Shown piece by piece: positions 63,571 through 64,000 of a stretch of 64,000 nucleotides of DNA; the stretch's first letter is position 1, and the number at the start of each line of letters is the position of its first letter. Below the pieces are notes generated by a model. It made no database searches, was not told where the DNA came from, and saw only the letters and a list, made by a program, of their open reading frames with translations. The position numbers and the translations under genes are program-made. The stretch is taken from positions 5,022,001 to 5,086,000 of the forward strand of contig AP025576.1 of assembly GCA_022845955.1 (NCBI GenBank). Direction: 5' to 3'. This DNA is from Lachnospiraceae bacterium (GTDB lineage Bacteria > Bacillota > Clostridia > Lachnospirales > Lachnospiraceae).

Positions 63571-64000
63571 CTACGAAAGATTTCTTCGGAAAGCGGAAGG
63601 GCTGATTCCTGTTGCCTTTTTAAATACTTTGAGAAAGTAAAAATAATCGCTGTATCCCACCTTTTCCGAGATATCCTCTATGCTATCATTCGTCAGACGC
63701 AGCAGCTCCTGGGCTTTGCAGATTCTGATTTCCAGAAGATGATCACTGTAGGATTTTCCCGTCCGCCGCTTTATCATCTGGCTCACGGAGCTGATACTTA
63801 TCCCGAACTCCTCCGCAAGCTGCTGCTGCGTCACCGTCCTGTAATTGTCCCTGATATACTGCAGGATTTCCTTTAACAGACGGCCTTCCGACCGGTACCC
63901 TTCTTCTTCCGCTTCCTCCTCCGGATCATGTCCATGCATTCCATCAAGTTTTTTCTTTACCTTTTCCAGACAACTGATCAGTTCCTCTTCATCCACCGGC
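63571..64000 (-). CDS. YesN-type response regulator, C-terminal part (cut by window edge)
   Basis: About 143 codons are visible. The frame continues past 64000 with PVDEEELISCLEKVKKKL, the usual end of a YesN-class receiver region (KPVDEEEL). The rest is an AraC helix-turn-helix pair: VTQQQLAEEFGISISSVSQMIKRRTGKSYSDHLLEIRICKAQELL, then IEDISEKVGYSDYFYFLKVFKKATGISPSAFRR. It probably activates the transport and arabinofuranosidase operon together with an off-window YesM-type kinase. Confidence 0.9.
   Translation of the reverse strand, partial: PVDEEELISCLEKVKKKLDGMHGHDPEEEAEEEGYRSEGRLLKEILQYIRDNYRTVTQQQLAEEFGISISSVSQMIKRRTGKSYSDHLLEIRICKAQELLRLTNDSIEDISEKVGYSDYFYFLKVFKKATGISPSAFRRNLS

Overview
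The window looks like chromosome of an anaerobic gut Firmicute of the class Clostridia, most likely a Lachnospiraceae member. The evidence is the cysE-cysS-mrnC-rlmB-(insert)-sigH gene order with ispF upstream (a conserved Bacillota synteny block), a cysteine T-box, LplA/B/C-type CUT1 sugar transport, GGAGG-type ribosome binding sites and moderate GC. I cannot fix the genus. There is no tRNA, rRNA, CRISPR array or complete insertion sequence.

Left end, 1-7058: an AT-rich accessory patch lodged against recQ. It holds an intact recQ (4719-7058) and two further partial recQ copies (1-287, nearly identical; 1999-2397, decayed). Both partial copies lose homology to intact recQ at the same codon region, about residue 313 (GRAGRDG). 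Between the copies lie an AlbA_2/HATPase regulator-like gene, a nucleoside phosphorylase, a truncated DUF1016 (YhcG) gene and a frameshifted small gene. This looks like a serially used insertion hotspot in recQ.

7374-20447: housekeeping and stress genes. These are YbaK, a pentapeptide protein, a cluster of strong hairpins, two tandem Hsp20 genes with a CIRCE-like operator, GNAT and HD proteins, a heterodimeric ABC exporter with a divergent LysR regulator, a HAD hydrolase, an ECF sigma/membrane-protein operon and a methyltransferase.

20554-29572: carbohydrate scavenging. A GH29 fucosidase, RbsD/FucU mutarotase, aldo-keto reductase and Zn alcohol dehydrogenase operon faces a divergent AraC regulator. 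An APH-like kinase and a secreted GH20 enzyme with an F5/8-type domain follow. 29590-31400 is a second AT-rich patch, with a broken serine hydrolase and a Cys-cluster pentapeptide protein.

31415-34974: a tightly overlapping arsR, P-type metal ATPase, corrinoid-activation-like, cobA operon with a clear SmtB/CadC-type operator. 35346-38513: XRE regulator, acetamidase family, an unknown gene, and a barstar-esterase fusion.

38605-46380: the sigH-rlmB-mrnC-cysS-cysE block. A repeat-rich SGNH lipoprotein sits where yacP is expected. A Cys T-box and strong promoter precede cysE, and an Eis-like gene and ispF lie upstream. A nearly perfect 96-bp inverted repeat (46495-46789) separates ispF from a glycosyltransferase.

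46800-54382: glycosyltransferase, AbrB-like protein, two truncated gene remnants joined head to head, a second Eis-like protein, a two-component system with an exported protein and 11-bp direct repeats, and an Rpn-type nuclease.

54631-64000: an arabinan/arabinoxylan oligosaccharide locus. It has two GH43 enzymes and a GH51 arabinofuranosidase (all without signal peptides), a CUT1 ABC importer (two permeases and a lipoprotein) and, at the edge, a YesN-type regulator. The importer would take up oligosaccharides that the cytoplasmic enzymes then split.
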